Shown one piece after another: positions 32,825-42,287 of a stretch of 64,000 nucleotides of DNA. The DNA lies in assembly GCF_001952935.1 (NCBI RefSeq), contig NZ_CP018319.1, forward strand, positions 4,794,001 to 4,858,000, given 5' to 3'. The notes below the pieces were generated by a model. The model was given only the letters and a program-made list of their open reading frames with translations, made no database searches and was not told where the DNA came from. Each line of letters starts with the position of its first letter. The stretch's first letter is position 1. The position numbers were made by a program, and so were the translations under genes. Source of the DNA: Pseudomonas frederiksbergensis (lineage in GTDB: Bacteria; Pseudomonadota; Gammaproteobacteria; Pseudomonadales; Pseudomonadaceae).

Positions 32825-34762
32825 ATGGGCCAGACTCGTTTTGCCAGTGGGCGTCAATTGGATCTGATTTGCCTGGGGCGCCTAGGCGTCGACCTCTATG
32901 CACAGCAAGTCGGGGCGCGGCTGGAGGATGTGAGCAGCTTCGCCAAATACCTCGGCGGATCGTCTGCCAACATCGCTTTCGGCACCGCTCGGCTGGGCCT
33001 TAAATCGGCGATGCTCAGCCGGGTAGGGGACGACCACATGGGCCGCTTCCTCGTTGAATCCCTGACCCGCGAAGGTTGCGACGTCCGCGGCATCAAGGTC
33101 GATCCGGAGCGCCTGACTGCCATGGTCTTGCTGGGTCTCAAGGATCGCGAAACCTTTCCCTTGGTCTTCTACCGCGAAAACTGCGCCGACATGGCGCTGC
33201 GGGCCGAAGACATCAGCGAAGCCTTCATCGCTTCCAGCAAAGCCTTGCTGATCACCGGCACCCATTTCTCCACCGACGGCGTCTACAAGGCGAGCATCCA
33301 GGCGCTGGATTACGCCGAGAAGCACAACGTCAAACGGGTGCTGGACATTGACTATCGCCCGGTGCTGTGGGGCCTGGCCGGCAAGGCCGACGGCGAAACC
33401 CGTTTCGTTGCCGACCAGAACGTCAGCTTGCATGTGCAGAAAATCCTCCCGCGTTTCGACCTGATCGTCGGCACGGAAGAAGAGTTCCTGATTGCCGGCG
33501 GCTCCGAGGATTTGCTCACTGCGCTGCGTAATGTGCGGCGCCTGAGCGTGGCGACCCTGGTGGTCAAGCTCGGCCCGCAAGGCTGCACGGTGATTCACGG
33601 AGTCATTCCGGAACGTCTTGAAGACGGCGCCATTTACCCCGGTGTCCGGGTGGAAGTGTTGAATGTGCTGGGCGCCGGTGATGCCTTCATGTCGGGCTTC
33701 CTTGCCGGTTGGCTGGAGGACGCGAGCGATGAGCGCTGCTGCCAGTTGGCCAATGCCTGTGGCGGCCTGGTGGTGTCGCGCCATGCCTGCGCGCCGGCGA
33801 TGCCGACCCGCGCCGAACTCGACTATCTATTCAACAGCCCGGTGCCGATAACCCGGCCGGATCAGGACGCGGTGTTGCAGCGTCTGCATCAGGTCAGCGT
33901 GCCGCGCAAACAGTGGAAGCAACTGTTCATCTTTGCGTTCGACCATCGCGGGCAACTGGTGGAGCTGGCGCACAAGGGCGGTCGCGACTTGAGCGCCATC
34001 GGCGAACTCAAGCAACTGTTTATCAAGGCTGTGGAACGGGTCGAAGCCGATTTGCTTAAGCAGGGCATCGAGGCCGATGTCGGGCTGCTGGCCGATCAAC
34101 GCTTCGGCCAGGACTCGCTGAACGCCGCCACCGGTCGCGGCTGGTGGGTGGCGCGTCCGGTGGAAGTGCAGGGGTCGCGGCCATTGGCCTTCGAACATGG
34201 GCGCTCCATCGGCAGCAACCTGATTGCCTGGCCGCAGGAACAAATCATCAAGTGCCTGGTGCAATTTCACCCCGACGACGAGCCGTTGCTGCGCCTGGAA
34301 CAAGAAGCGCAGATCAAGGGTTTGTACCAAGCCTCTCAGGTCAGCGGTCATGAACTGCTGCTGGAAATCATCCCGCCCAAGGATCATCCGTCGACCCATC
34401 CGGACGTGCTGTATCGCGCCCTCAAACGGCTCTACAACCTGGGCATCTACCCGGCGTGGTGGAAGATCGAAGCGCAGAGCGCCGAGGAGTGGAAGCAACT
34501 CGACGAGCTGATCCAGGAACGTGATCCGTACTGCCGAGGCGTGGTGTTGCTGGGGCTGAATGCACCGGCAGCGGCACTGGCCGAAGGGTTTCAACAGGCC
34601 AGCCAGAGCCAGACGTGCCGCGGGTTTGCAGTCGGCCGGACGATTTTCCAGGAGCCGAGCCGCGCGTGGATGGCCGGTGAAATCGACGACGAAATGCTGA
34701 TCCGTCAGGTGCAGGGCACGTTTGTTGAACTGATCGATGCCTGGCGCACAGCCCGCGCATGA
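32825..34762 (+). CDS. iolC: Bifunctional 5-dehydro-2-deoxygluconokinase / aldolase (IolC-IolJ type fusion)
   Basis: This 645-residue fusion has a PfkB-family sugar kinase (about 10-330, with GGSSANIAFGTARLG and the catalytic LGAGDAFMSGF near residue 285) and a DUF2090-type aldolase (about 345-640, FIFAFDHRGQLVELA). The kinase phosphorylates 5-dehydro-2-deoxygluconate, and the aldolase cleaves it to dihydroxyacetone phosphate and malonate semialdehyde. This fusion is the usual proteobacterial form. AGGAG precedes the ATG at 32825. It is the first gene of the iol operon; a REP pair separates it from iolE. Confidence 0.9.
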   Translation: MGQTRFASGRQLDLICLGRLGVDLYAQQVGARLEDVSSFAKYLGGSSANIAFGTARLGLKSAMLSRVGDDHMGRFLVESLTREGCDVRGIKVDPERLTAMVLLGLKDRETFPLVFYRENCADMALRAEDISEAFIASSKALLITGTHFSTDGVYKASIQALDYAEKHNVKRVLDIDYRPVLWGLAGKADGETRFVADQNVSLHVQKILPRFDLIVGTEEEFLIAGGSEDLLTALRNVRRLSVATLVVKLGPQGCTVIHGVIPERLEDGAIYPGVRVEVLNVLGAGDAFMSGFLAGWLEDASDERCCQLANACGGLVVSRHACAPAMPTRAELDYLFNSPVPITRPDQDAVLQRLHQVSVPRKQWKQLFIFAFDHRGQLVELAHKGGRDLSAIGELKQLFIKAVERVEADLLKQGIEADVGLLADQRFGQDSLNAATGRGWWVARPVEVQGSRPLAFEHGRSIGSNLIAWPQEQIIKCLVQFHPDDEPLLRLEQEAQIKGLYQASQVSGHELLLEIIPPKDHPSTHPDVLYRALKRLYNLGIYPAWWKIEAQSAEEWKQLDELIQERDPYCRGVVLLGLNAPAAALAEGFQQASQSQTCRGFAVGRTIFQEPSRAWMAGEIDDEMLIRQVQGTFVELIDAWRTARA

Positions 34763-34780
34763 CGCAACACCGCAAAACCA

Positions 34781-34873
34781 ATGTGGGAGCGGGCTTGCTC
34801 GCGAAGACGACGGCACATTCAACATCAATGTCGCCTGACACACCGCCTTCGCGAGCAAGCCCGCTCCCACAGG
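34781..34873. repeat. REP pair inside the iol operon, unit 1
   Basis: This 93 bp unit is an inverted REP pair (ATGTGGGAGCGGGCTTGCTC and mirror) with a conserved spacer containing ATGTCGCCTGACACAC. Nearly the same unit occurs at 39031 and 42141. Confidence 0.9.
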
Positions 34874-34922
34874 GGTTCAGCGTCGGTCTTACAGATTTGT
34901 AAAAACAATAAAAGGTGCAGCC

Positions 34923-35816
34923 ATGCCCGCTATTCGAATTGGCATCAACCCGATCTCCTGGAGCAACGACGACCTGCCGTCCCTCGGTGGCGAGACGCCG
35001 CTGAGCACCGCCCTGAGCGAAGGCAAGGAAATCGGCTACGAAGGTTTCGAACTCAACGGCAAATTCCCCAAGGACGCCAAGGGGGTCGGCGATGTACTGC
35101 GCCCTTACGACCTGGCGCTGGTGTCCGGCTGGTATTCCAGCCGTCTGGCCCGCCGCTCGGTGGCCGAAGAAATTGATGCCATTGGCAGCCATGTCGAGCT
35201 GCTGGCCAAAAACGGCGCCAAGGTGCTGGTGTACGGCGAAGTCGCCGACTCCATTCAAGGCCAGCGCATTCCGCTGGTTGAACGCCCGCGATTCCACACC
35301 GAACACACCTGGCAGGAGTACGCCGACAAGCTCACCGAACTGGCGCGCTTCACCTTGTCCCAAGGTGTGCGCCTGGCCTACCACCATCACATGGGCGCCT
35401 ACGTCGAATCCCCGGCCGACATCGACAAACTGATGGCGCTGACTGGCAGCGAAGTCGGTCTGCTGTTCGATTCGGGCCATTGCTACATGGGCGGCGGCGA
35501 GCCGTTGCAGGTGCTGCGCAAACACATCGAACGCATCTGCCACGTGCATTTCAAGGACGTGCGCAAACCGGTGGTGCAACTGGCGCGCAACAACCTGTGG
35601 AGCTTCCCGGACTGCATCATCAACGGCACCTTCACTGTGCCCGGCGACGGTGACATCGACTTCGGCGCCTTGCTCGACGTGCTGCTGGCAGCCGGTTACC
35701 ACGGCTGGCTGGTGGTCGAAGCGGAACAGGACCCGGCGGTGGCGCCCAGTTATGTCTACGCCAAAAAAGGCTACGACACCTTGCGTGCGCTGCTCGACGA
35801 GAGGGTTGCGATATGA
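34923..35816 (+). CDS. iolE: myo-Inosose-2 dehydratase
   Basis: This 297-residue xylose-isomerase-like TIM barrel is of IolE type: RIGINPISWSNDDLP at the start, YHHHMGAYVE, LLFDSGHCYM and VHFKDVR with metal-binding residues. It removes water from scyllo-inosose to give 3D-trihydroxycyclohexane-1,2-dione, the substrate of IolD. The ATG at 34923 has AAGGTG upstream. Its stop overlaps the iolB start (ATGA), so the two are coupled. Confidence 0.92.
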   Translation: MPAIRIGINPISWSNDDLPSLGGETPLSTALSEGKEIGYEGFELNGKFPKDAKGVGDVLRPYDLALVSGWYSSRLARRSVAEEIDAIGSHVELLAKNGAKVLVYGEVADSIQGQRIPLVERPRFHTEHTWQEYADKLTELARFTLSQGVRLAYHHHMGAYVESPADIDKLMALTGSEVGLLFDSGHCYMGGGEPLQVLRKHIERICHVHFKDVRKPVVQLARNNLWSFPDCIINGTFTVPGDGDIDFGALLDVLLAAGYHGWLVVEAEQDPAVAPSYVYAKKGYDTLRALLDERVAI

Positions 35817-36622
35817 GCCTGCTGGTCAAAAGCAACGCCCGTGGCCGGACCATGGTCGAGCTGGGGAAAGGTGAATTGGAATACGTCGGCTTCGCCGCTT
35901 ATCGCTTGAGTCTGGGCGAGACCTTGCCGGTGTCGGCCGGTGATAAGGAACTGTGCCTGGTGCTGCTCAGTGGTCGGGTCAGCATCAAGGGTGAAGCGCC
36001 GGGGCAGGGTGCGTTCGACTGGGACAACATCGGCGATCGTCAGTCGGTATTCGAAGACAAATCACCCTTCGCGGCGTACTTGCCACCCGGCAGTCAGGCG
36101 CAAGTGGTCGCGCTCAGCGATGTGCAAATTGCCGTCTGTGCCGCGCCCGGTTCAACGAGCAACGGCCTCGGCCCACGGCTGATCAAACCCGACACCATGA
36201 AGCGCAGCGTACGCGGCAAAGGCGCCAACACCCGTTACGTCTGCGACATTCTGCCGGACACCGAACCGGCCCATTCGCTGCTGGTGGTGGAAGTGCGCAC
36301 GCCGTCGGGTCACTCGTCGAGCTACCCGCCGCACAAGCACGACACCGACGATTTACCGCACCAGAGTTTTCTCGAAGAAACCTATTACCACCAGATCAAC
36401 CCGCCTCAGGGCTTCGTGTTCCAGCGGGTGTACACCGACGATCGCAGCATCGACCAGGCCATGGCCGTGGAAAACAGTGACCTCGTGGTTGTACCCAAAG
36501 GCTATCACCCGGTCAGCGTGCCGTACGGCTACGAGTCGTACTACCTGAACGTGATGGCCGGACCCAAACGCGTCTGGCAGTTCCATAACGATCCGCAGCA
36601 CAGCTGGCTGTTGGATCTCTGA
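35813..36622 (+). CDS. iolB: 5-Deoxy-glucuronate isomerase
   Basis: This 269-residue bicupin protein has the metal-binding histidines in SSYPPHKHDTDD and the typical C-terminal segment GYHPVSVPYGYESYYLNVMAGP. It converts 5-deoxyglucuronate to 5-dehydro-2-deoxygluconate. It overlaps iolE by 4 bp and precedes iolA by 30 bp. Confidence 0.92.
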   Translation: MSLLVKSNARGRTMVELGKGELEYVGFAAYRLSLGETLPVSAGDKELCLVLLSGRVSIKGEAPGQGAFDWDNIGDRQSVFEDKSPFAAYLPPGSQAQVVALSDVQIAVCAAPGSTSNGLGPRLIKPDTMKRSVRGKGANTRYVCDILPDTEPAHSLLVVEVRTPSGHSSSYPPHKHDTDDLPHQSFLEETYYHQINPPQGFVFQRVYTDDRSIDQAMAVENSDLVVVPKGYHPVSVPYGYESYYLNVMAGPKRVWQFHNDPQHSWLLDL

Positions 36623-36652
36623 ATTCCTACTTTTGCACGGAGAACACGATCA

Positions 36653-38155
36653 ATGAGCAACGCCCCGATCATCGGCCATTACATCCACGGTCAAGTGCAA
36701 GACATCAATAGCGAACGGTTCAGCAACGTCTTCAACCCGGCCACCGGCAGCATTCAGGCACGCGTCGGGCTGGCCAGCCAGAAGACCGTCGACGAAGCGG
36801 TCGCCTCGGCCCTCAAAGCTTTTCCGGCCTGGTCCGAACAATCGTCCCTGCGCCGTTCGCGGGTGATGTTCAAGTTCAAGGAATTGCTCGACCAACATCA
36901 CGATGAGCTGGCAGAAATCATCAGCCGCGAACACGGCAAAGTGTTTTCCGACGCCAAGGGCGAAGTCACCCGGGGCATCGAAATCGTCGAGTACGCCTGC
37001 GGTGCGCCGAACCTGCTGAAAACCGAGTTCAGCGACAACATCGGTGGCGGCATCGACAACTGGAACTTGCGTCAGCCGCTGGGCGTGTGCGCTGGCGTGA
37101 CGCCGTTCAACTTCCCGGTGATGGTGCCGCTGTGGATGATCCCGCTGGCGCTGATCACCGGTAACTGTTTCATCCTCAAACCGTCCGAGCGCGACCCGTC
37201 CGCCAGTTTGCTGATGGCCCGTCTGTTGAGCGAAGCCGGGTTGCCGGACGGTGTGTTCAACGTGGTCCAGGGCGACAAGACTGCCGTCGACGCGTTGTTG
37301 CAACACCCGGACATCGAGGCGATTTCCTTTGTCGGCTCGACGCCGATTGCCGAGTACATCCACCAGCAAGCCACCTCCCACGGCAAGCGTGTGCAGGCGC
37401 TGGGCGGGGCGAAGAATCACATGATCGTCATGCCGGACGCCGATCTGGATCAAGCGGCGGATGCCCTGATCGGCGCGGCTTACGGCTCGGCCGGTGAGCG
37501 CTGCATGGCAATTTCGATTGCCGTGGCGGTGGGCGATGTCGGCGATCAACTGATTGCCAAACTGCTGCCGCGTATCGATCAACTGAAAGTCGGCAATGGC
37601 TTGAAGGCTGACAGTGACATGGGGCCGTTGGTGACGGCCGAGCACAAGGCCAAAGTCGAAGGTTTCATCGACGAAGGCGTGGCCCAGGGCGCGCAGCTGA
37701 TTGTCGATGGCCGTCACTTCAAGGTGCCGGGCGCCGAGAACGGTTTCTTCGTCGGCGCGACACTGTTCGATAACGTCACGACCGAGATGAGCATCTACCA
37801 ACAGGAAATTTTCGGCCCGGTGCTGGGCATCGTTCGGGTGCCGGACTTCGCCAGTGCCGTCGCGTTGATCAACGCCCATGAGTTCGGCAACGGCGTGTCC
37901 TGTTTCACCCGCGACGGTGGCATCGCCCGGGCCTTCGCCCGCACGATCAAGGTCGGCATGGTCGGCATCAACGTGCCGATTCCGGTGCCGATGGCCTGGC
38001 ACTCTTTCGGCGGCTGGAAGCGCTCGCTGTTCGGCGATCACCACGCTTACGGCGAGGAAGGCATTCGCTTCTACAGCCGCTACAAAAGCGTGATGCAGCG
38101 CTGGCCCGACAGCATCGCCAAGGGCCCTGAATTCAGCATGCCGACGGCCAACTGA
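36653..38155 (+). CDS. iolA: Methylmalonate/malonate-semialdehyde dehydrogenase (CoA-acylating)
   Basis: This 500-residue aldehyde dehydrogenase has catalytic cysteine C284 in GSAGERCMAISIAV, the NAD-binding region FVGSTPIAEYI and the MmsA/IolA features GVTPFNFPVMVP and NVPIPVPM. It oxidises malonate semialdehyde to acetyl-CoA, the last step of inositol use, and may also act in valine degradation. CGGAG precedes the ATG at 36653. A separate mmsA is usual in Pseudomonas; the location here favours the inositol role. Confidence 0.9.
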   Translation: MSNAPIIGHYIHGQVQDINSERFSNVFNPATGSIQARVGLASQKTVDEAVASALKAFPAWSEQSSLRRSRVMFKFKELLDQHHDELAEIISREHGKVFSDAKGEVTRGIEIVEYACGAPNLLKTEFSDNIGGGIDNWNLRQPLGVCAGVTPFNFPVMVPLWMIPLALITGNCFILKPSERDPSASLLMARLLSEAGLPDGVFNVVQGDKTAVDALLQHPDIEAISFVGSTPIAEYIHQQATSHGKRVQALGGAKNHMIVMPDADLDQAADALIGAAYGSAGERCMAISIAVAVGDVGDQLIAKLLPRIDQLKVGNGLKADSDMGPLVTAEHKAKVEGFIDEGVAQGAQLIVDGRHFKVPGAENGFFVGATLFDNVTTEMSIYQQEIFGPVLGIVRVPDFASAVALINAHEFGNGVSCFTRDGGIARAFARTIKVGMVGINVPIPVPMAWHSFGGWKRSLFGDHHAYGEEGIRFYSRYKSVMQRWPDSIAKGPEFSMPTAN

Positions 38156-38180
38156 TTCACCTGTGCGGAGAACAACAATA

Positions 38181-39002
38181 ATGAGCAAGCCCCTGCGTTT
38201 CGCCCTGAACCGTATGGTCGCCCCACGTTTGTCCCTGCCCGCGTTCATCGAGTTGGCGGTGACCCTCAAGGCCGACGCCATCGAAATTCGCAACGACCTT
38301 AAAGGCGTCGAGATCGAAGACGGCACCGCACCCGAGCGCGTCCGTGAGTTGTGTGCTGCCAAAGGCATAAGCGTGCTGTCGATCAACGCGCTGTATCCGT
38401 TTGATGTGTGGAATGACGAGCGTCGTGCACAGGCCTTGAAGCTGGCCGCTTATGCCCGTGATTGCGGTGCTCAAGGGTTGGTCATGTGCCCGCTCAACGA
38501 CCGTGCCGACCCGCGCACCGAGGCCGCACGTGCTTCAGGTTTGCGCACGGCGTTGACTGAGCTGGCGCCGATCCTGCGCGAACACGGCATTCTCGGTTTC
38601 ATCGAACCGCTGGGTTTCGAAGAGTGCTCGCTGCGCCGCAAGCGCACGGCGGTGGACGCGATCAAGGCCATCGGCGGGCTGGATGTGTTCCGTCTGGTTC
38701 ACGACACCTTTCACCATCACCTGGCCAGCGAGCATGAGTTTTTCCCCGAACTGACTGGGCTGGTGCACATCTCCGGTGTCGAGGATGCCGAGGCGCCGTT
38801 GGCGAGCATTCGCGACGGCCATCGGGTGCTGGTGGGCGAGGGCGACATCCTCGGCAACGCGGCGCAGATCGACAGCTTGCTCAGTAGTGGTTACAGCGGC
38901 TACCTGTCGTTCGAACCGTTTGCCGACAGCGTCCATGGCCTGGCGGATATCCGGCAGGCGATCGGCGCGAGCATGGATCACCTGCAAAAATCCCTGGCCT
39001 GA
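38181..39002 (+). CDS. iolI: Inosose isomerase-like TIM-barrel protein (IolI type)
   Basis: This 273-residue sugar phosphate isomerase/epimerase family TIM barrel has metal ligands in EPLGFEECSL, HDTFHHHLA and HISGVED. IolI interconverts 2-keto-myo-inositol and 1-keto-D-chiro-inositol, which would let the pathway accept other inositol isomers. The ATG at 38181 has GCGGAG upstream and replaces a slightly longer frame. It is 25 bp after iolA. Assignment as IolI rather than IolH or another relative is moderately sure. Confidence 0.75.
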   Translation: MSKPLRFALNRMVAPRLSLPAFIELAVTLKADAIEIRNDLKGVEIEDGTAPERVRELCAAKGISVLSINALYPFDVWNDERRAQALKLAAYARDCGAQGLVMCPLNDRADPRTEAARASGLRTALTELAPILREHGILGFIEPLGFEECSLRRKRTAVDAIKAIGGLDVFRLVHDTFHHHLASEHEFFPELTGLVHISGVEDAEAPLASIRDGHRVLVGEGDILGNAAQIDSLLSSGYSGYLSFEPFADSVHGLADIRQAIGASMDHLQKSLA

Positions 39003-39030
39003 CACTGTTATCAGGCTGATGGAGATCCAA

Positions 39031-39120
39031 TGTGGGAGCGGGCTTGCTCGCGAAGACGGTGGCACATCCAACATTGATGTCGCCTGACACACAGCCTTCG
39101 CGAGCAAGCCCGCTCCCACA
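39031..39120. repeat. REP pair inside the iol operon, unit 2
   Basis: This 90 bp inverted REP pair carries the same spacer motif (ATTGATGTCGCCTGACACAC) as units 1 and 3. It lies 30 bp upstream of iolD, which has its own ribosome-binding site (GAAGGA). Confidence 0.9.
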
Positions 39121-39149
39121 AGGTTTCTTCGTTTATTGAAGGATCGGTT

Positions 39150-41081
39150 ATGACTACAACACGACTGACCATGGCCCAGGCCCTGGTGAAATTCCTCGAT
39201 AACCAGTACATCGAGGTCGATGGGGTTCAAAGCAAATTCGTCGCCGGGATCTTTACCATTTTCGGCCACGGTAATGTGCTGGGCCTGGGGCAAGCCCTGG
39301 AGCAGGACAGCGGCGACCTGATCGTCCATCAGGGCCGCAACGAGCAAGGCATGGCCCACGCCGCCATCGGTTTCGCCAAGCAACACCTGCGGCGCAAGAT
39401 CTACGCCTGCTCCTCATCGGTAGGCCCGGGCGCGGCGAACATGCTGACCGCCGCTGCGACGGCGACCGCCAACCGCATTCCCTTGCTGCTGTTGCCCGGC
39501 GACGTTTACGCCTGCCGCCAGCCAGACCCGGTGCTGCAACAGATCGAACAGTTCCACGACCTGAGCATCAGCACCAACGACGCGTTCAAAGCCGTGAGCA
39601 AATACTGGGACCGTATCAACCGTCCCGAGCAACTCATGACGGCGGCGATCCACGCTATGCGCGTGCTCACCGACCCTGCCGAAACCGGCGCGGTGACCCT
39701 GGCCTTGCCACAAGATGTGCAAGCCGAGGCCTACGACTACCCCGATTATTTCCTGCAAAAACGCGTGCACCGCATCGAGCGTCGTCCGGCGACAGAAGCG
39801 ATGCTCGGTGATGCGCTGGCGCTGTTCAAAGGCAAGCGCAAGCCGCTGATCATTTGCGGTGGCGGGGTCAGATATTCCGGTGCCAATGCGGCGTTGCAGG
39901 CGTTTGCCGAGCGCTTCGATATTCCCTTCGCCGAAACCCAGGCCGGCAAGAGTGCGGTGGTGTCCAGTCACCCGCTGAACGTCGGCGGCATTGGCGAAAC
40001 CGGTTGCCTGGCGGCGAATCTGTTGGCCAAAGACGCGGATTTGATCATCGGTGTCGGCACCCGCTACAGCGATTTCACCACCGCGTCGAAATCCCTGTTC
40101 CAGCATCCGGACGTGCAATTCCTCAACCTCAATATCAGTCCCTGCGATGCTCTGAAACTCGACGGCGTGCAGCTGCTGGCGGATGCCAGAGTCGGCTTGC
40201 AAGCCTTGGCTGAAGCTTTGGGCGATTACCGTTCTGCGTGGGGCGATCAACCGCGTCAGGCCAAGGCGCAACTGGACGAGGAAGTCGACCGCCTCTATCA
40301 GGTCGAATACCAGGGCAAAGACTTCATCCCGGAAATCAACGACCACATGGACCCGGCGGTGCTGCGCGAATTCATCGAGCTGACCGGTTCCTGCCTGACC
40401 CAGAGCCGCGTGCTCGGCGTGCTCAATGAGACCCTCGCCGATGACGCCGTGATCGTCGCCGCCGCTGGCAGTTTGCCTGGTGACTTGCAGCGCAGCTGGC
40501 GCAGCAAGGGCGTGAACACCTATCACGTCGAGTACGGCTATTCCTGCATGGGTTACGAGGTCAACGCCGCACTGGGCGTGAAACTCGCCGAGCCGGATCG
40601 CGAGGTCTATGCGCTGGTCGGCGATGGCTCTTACATGATGCTGCATTCGGAACTGGCGACCTCGATTCAGGAGCGACGCAAGATCAACGTGGTCCTGCTG
40701 GACAACATGACCTTCGGTTGCATCAACAACCTGCAGATGGGCAACGGCATGGACAGCTTCGGCACCGAGTTCCGGTTCCGCAACCCGGAAACCGGCAAGC
40801 TCGACGGCGGGTTCGTGCCGGTGGATTTCGCCATGAGCGCGGCGGCTTATGGCTGCAAGACCTACAAGGTGCACACCGTTGAAGAGTTGCAAGCCGCATT
40901 GGCCGATGCGCGCTTGCAGACGGTGTCGACGCTGATCGACATCAAGGTCCTGCCCAAAACCATGATTCATGGCTACCTGTCGTGGTGGCGAGTCGGCGTG
41001 GCGCAAGTCTCCACCAGCGCCCGCACCGATGCGGTGGCCAAGACCCTGAATGAACGACTGGCAAAGGCCCGTCAGTACTGA
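39150..41081 (+). CDS. iolD: 3D-(3,5/4)-trihydroxycyclohexane-1,2-dione acylhydrolase
   Basis: This 643-residue thiamine diphosphate enzyme contains the activating glutamate in HQGRNEQGMAHAA and the ThDP-Mg motif GDGSYMML to DNMTFGCINN. It opens the six-membered ring to 5-deoxyglucuronate, the committed step of inositol degradation. It has three domains of the acetohydroxyacid synthase fold. The ATG at 39150 has GAAGGA upstream. Length agrees with other IolD proteins. Confidence 0.92.
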   Translation: MTTTRLTMAQALVKFLDNQYIEVDGVQSKFVAGIFTIFGHGNVLGLGQALEQDSGDLIVHQGRNEQGMAHAAIGFAKQHLRRKIYACSSSVGPGAANMLTAAATATANRIPLLLLPGDVYACRQPDPVLQQIEQFHDLSISTNDAFKAVSKYWDRINRPEQLMTAAIHAMRVLTDPAETGAVTLALPQDVQAEAYDYPDYFLQKRVHRIERRPATEAMLGDALALFKGKRKPLIICGGGVRYSGANAALQAFAERFDIPFAETQAGKSAVVSSHPLNVGGIGETGCLAANLLAKDADLIIGVGTRYSDFTTASKSLFQHPDVQFLNLNISPCDALKLDGVQLLADARVGLQALAEALGDYRSAWGDQPRQAKAQLDEEVDRLYQVEYQGKDFIPEINDHMDPAVLREFIELTGSCLTQSRVLGVLNETLADDAVIVAAAGSLPGDLQRSWRSKGVNTYHVEYGYSCMGYEVNAALGVKLAEPDREVYALVGDGSYMMLHSELATSIQERRKINVVLLDNMTFGCINNLQMGNGMDSFGTEFRFRNPETGKLDGGFVPVDFAMSAAAYGCKTYKVHTVEELQAALADARLQTVSTLIDIKVLPKTMIHGYLSWWRVGVAQVSTSARTDAVAKTLNERLAKARQY

Positions 41082-41120
41082 TTGCCCTGAACGAACAACA
41101 ACAAATCTAGGAGTCATTAA

Positions 41121-42131
41121 ATGTCTTTGAAGCTTGGCGTCATCGGCACCGGGGCCATCGGCCAGGACCATATCCGTCGTTGCAGCCAGACCTTGCTTAA
41201 TAGCCAGGTCGTTGCGGTGACCGACATCAACTTGCAGCAAGCCGCGAAGGTCGTGTCCGACCTGAAACTGACCGCCGAGGTCTATCCCGACGGCCACGCG
41301 CTGATCCAGGCGCCGGAGGTCGAAGCGATCCTCGTCACCTCCTGGGGCCCGAGCCACGAAGCGTTCGTGCTGGCGGCGATTGCGGCAGGTAAGCCGGTGT
41401 TCTGCGAGAAGCCGCTGGCGGTCACCGCTGATGGCTGCCGCAAAATCGTCGAGGCCGAAGTGGCCCACGGCAAACGCCTGGTGCAGGTCGGATTCATGCG
41501 CCCTTATGACGAGGGCTATCGGGCACTCAAAGCGGTGATCGACAGCGGGCAGATTGGTGAGCCGTTGATGTTGCACTGCGCGCACCGCAACCCGACCGTG
41601 GGGGAAAACTACAAGACCGACATGGCGATCACCGACACGCTGATCCATGAGCTGGACGTGTTGCGCTGGTTGCTCGATGACGATTACGTCTCGGTGCAAG
41701 TGGTGTTCCCGCGCAAGAGCAGCAAGGCGCTCGCGCATTTGAAAGACCCACAGATCGTGCTGCTGGAAACCGCCAAGGGCACGCGCATCGATGTGGAGGT
41801 GTTCGTTAATTGCCAGTACGGCTACGACATCCAGTGCGAAGTGGTGGGGGAGACCGGCATCGCCAAACTGCCGGAACCGTCGCAGGTTCAGTTGCGCAGC
41901 GGGGCGAAGTTGTCCAATGCGATTTTGATGGACTGGAAGGATCGGTTTATTGCCGCGTACGACGTTGAGTTGCAGGCGTTCATCGATGGTGTGCGGGCCG
42001 GGCAGGTCGGTGGCCCGTCGGCGTGGGATGGCTTTGCCGCCGCCGTCGCAGCAGACGCGTGCATCGAAGCCCAGAACAGCGGGGCCATCGTCAAAGTTGC
42101 CCTCCCTGACCGCCCACACTTCTACGGCTAA
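41121..42131 (+). CDS. iolG: Inositol 2-dehydrogenase
   Basis: This 336-residue Gfo/Idh/MocA protein has the NAD-binding motif GVIGTGAIGQDHIRR and the catalytic lysine region CEKPLAVT, plus a histidine near TDTLIHELDVL. It oxidises myo-inositol to scyllo-inosose, the first step. AGGAG precedes the ATG at 41121, 39 bp after iolD. Position in the locus and sequence both favour IolG over other family members. Confidence 0.9.
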   Translation: MSLKLGVIGTGAIGQDHIRRCSQTLLNSQVVAVTDINLQQAAKVVSDLKLTAEVYPDGHALIQAPEVEAILVTSWGPSHEAFVLAAIAAGKPVFCEKPLAVTADGCRKIVEAEVAHGKRLVQVGFMRPYDEGYRALKAVIDSGQIGEPLMLHCAHRNPTVGENYKTDMAITDTLIHELDVLRWLLDDDYVSVQVVFPRKSSKALAHLKDPQIVLLETAKGTRIDVEVFVNCQYGYDIQCEVVGETGIAKLPEPSQVQLRSGAKLSNAILMDWKDRFIAAYDVELQAFIDGVRAGQVGGPSAWDGFAAAVAADACIEAQNSGAIVKVALPDRPHFYG

Positions 42132-42140
42132 CCCGATCCA

Positions 42141-42232
42141 ATGTGGGAGCGGGCTTGCTCGCGAAGGCGTCAGTACAGTCAACATTGATGTCGCCTGACA
42201 CACCGCCTTCGCGAGCAAGCCCGCTCCCACAA
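42141..42232. repeat. REP pair inside the iol operon, unit 3
   Basis: This 92 bp inverted REP pair has the same spacer motif (ATTGATGTCGCCTGACACAC) as units 1 and 2. It lies between iolG and the extra dehydrogenase gene. Confidence 0.9.
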
Positions 42233-42287
42233 GGACGGTGTGTATCCAGTGAGCGGTTACATAACAATAAGAAGAAGGAATGCACAC

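Noticed and set aside
36650..38386. 578-codon minus-strand frame over iolA
   Set aside because: It mirrors iolA codon usage and contains no recognisable domain.
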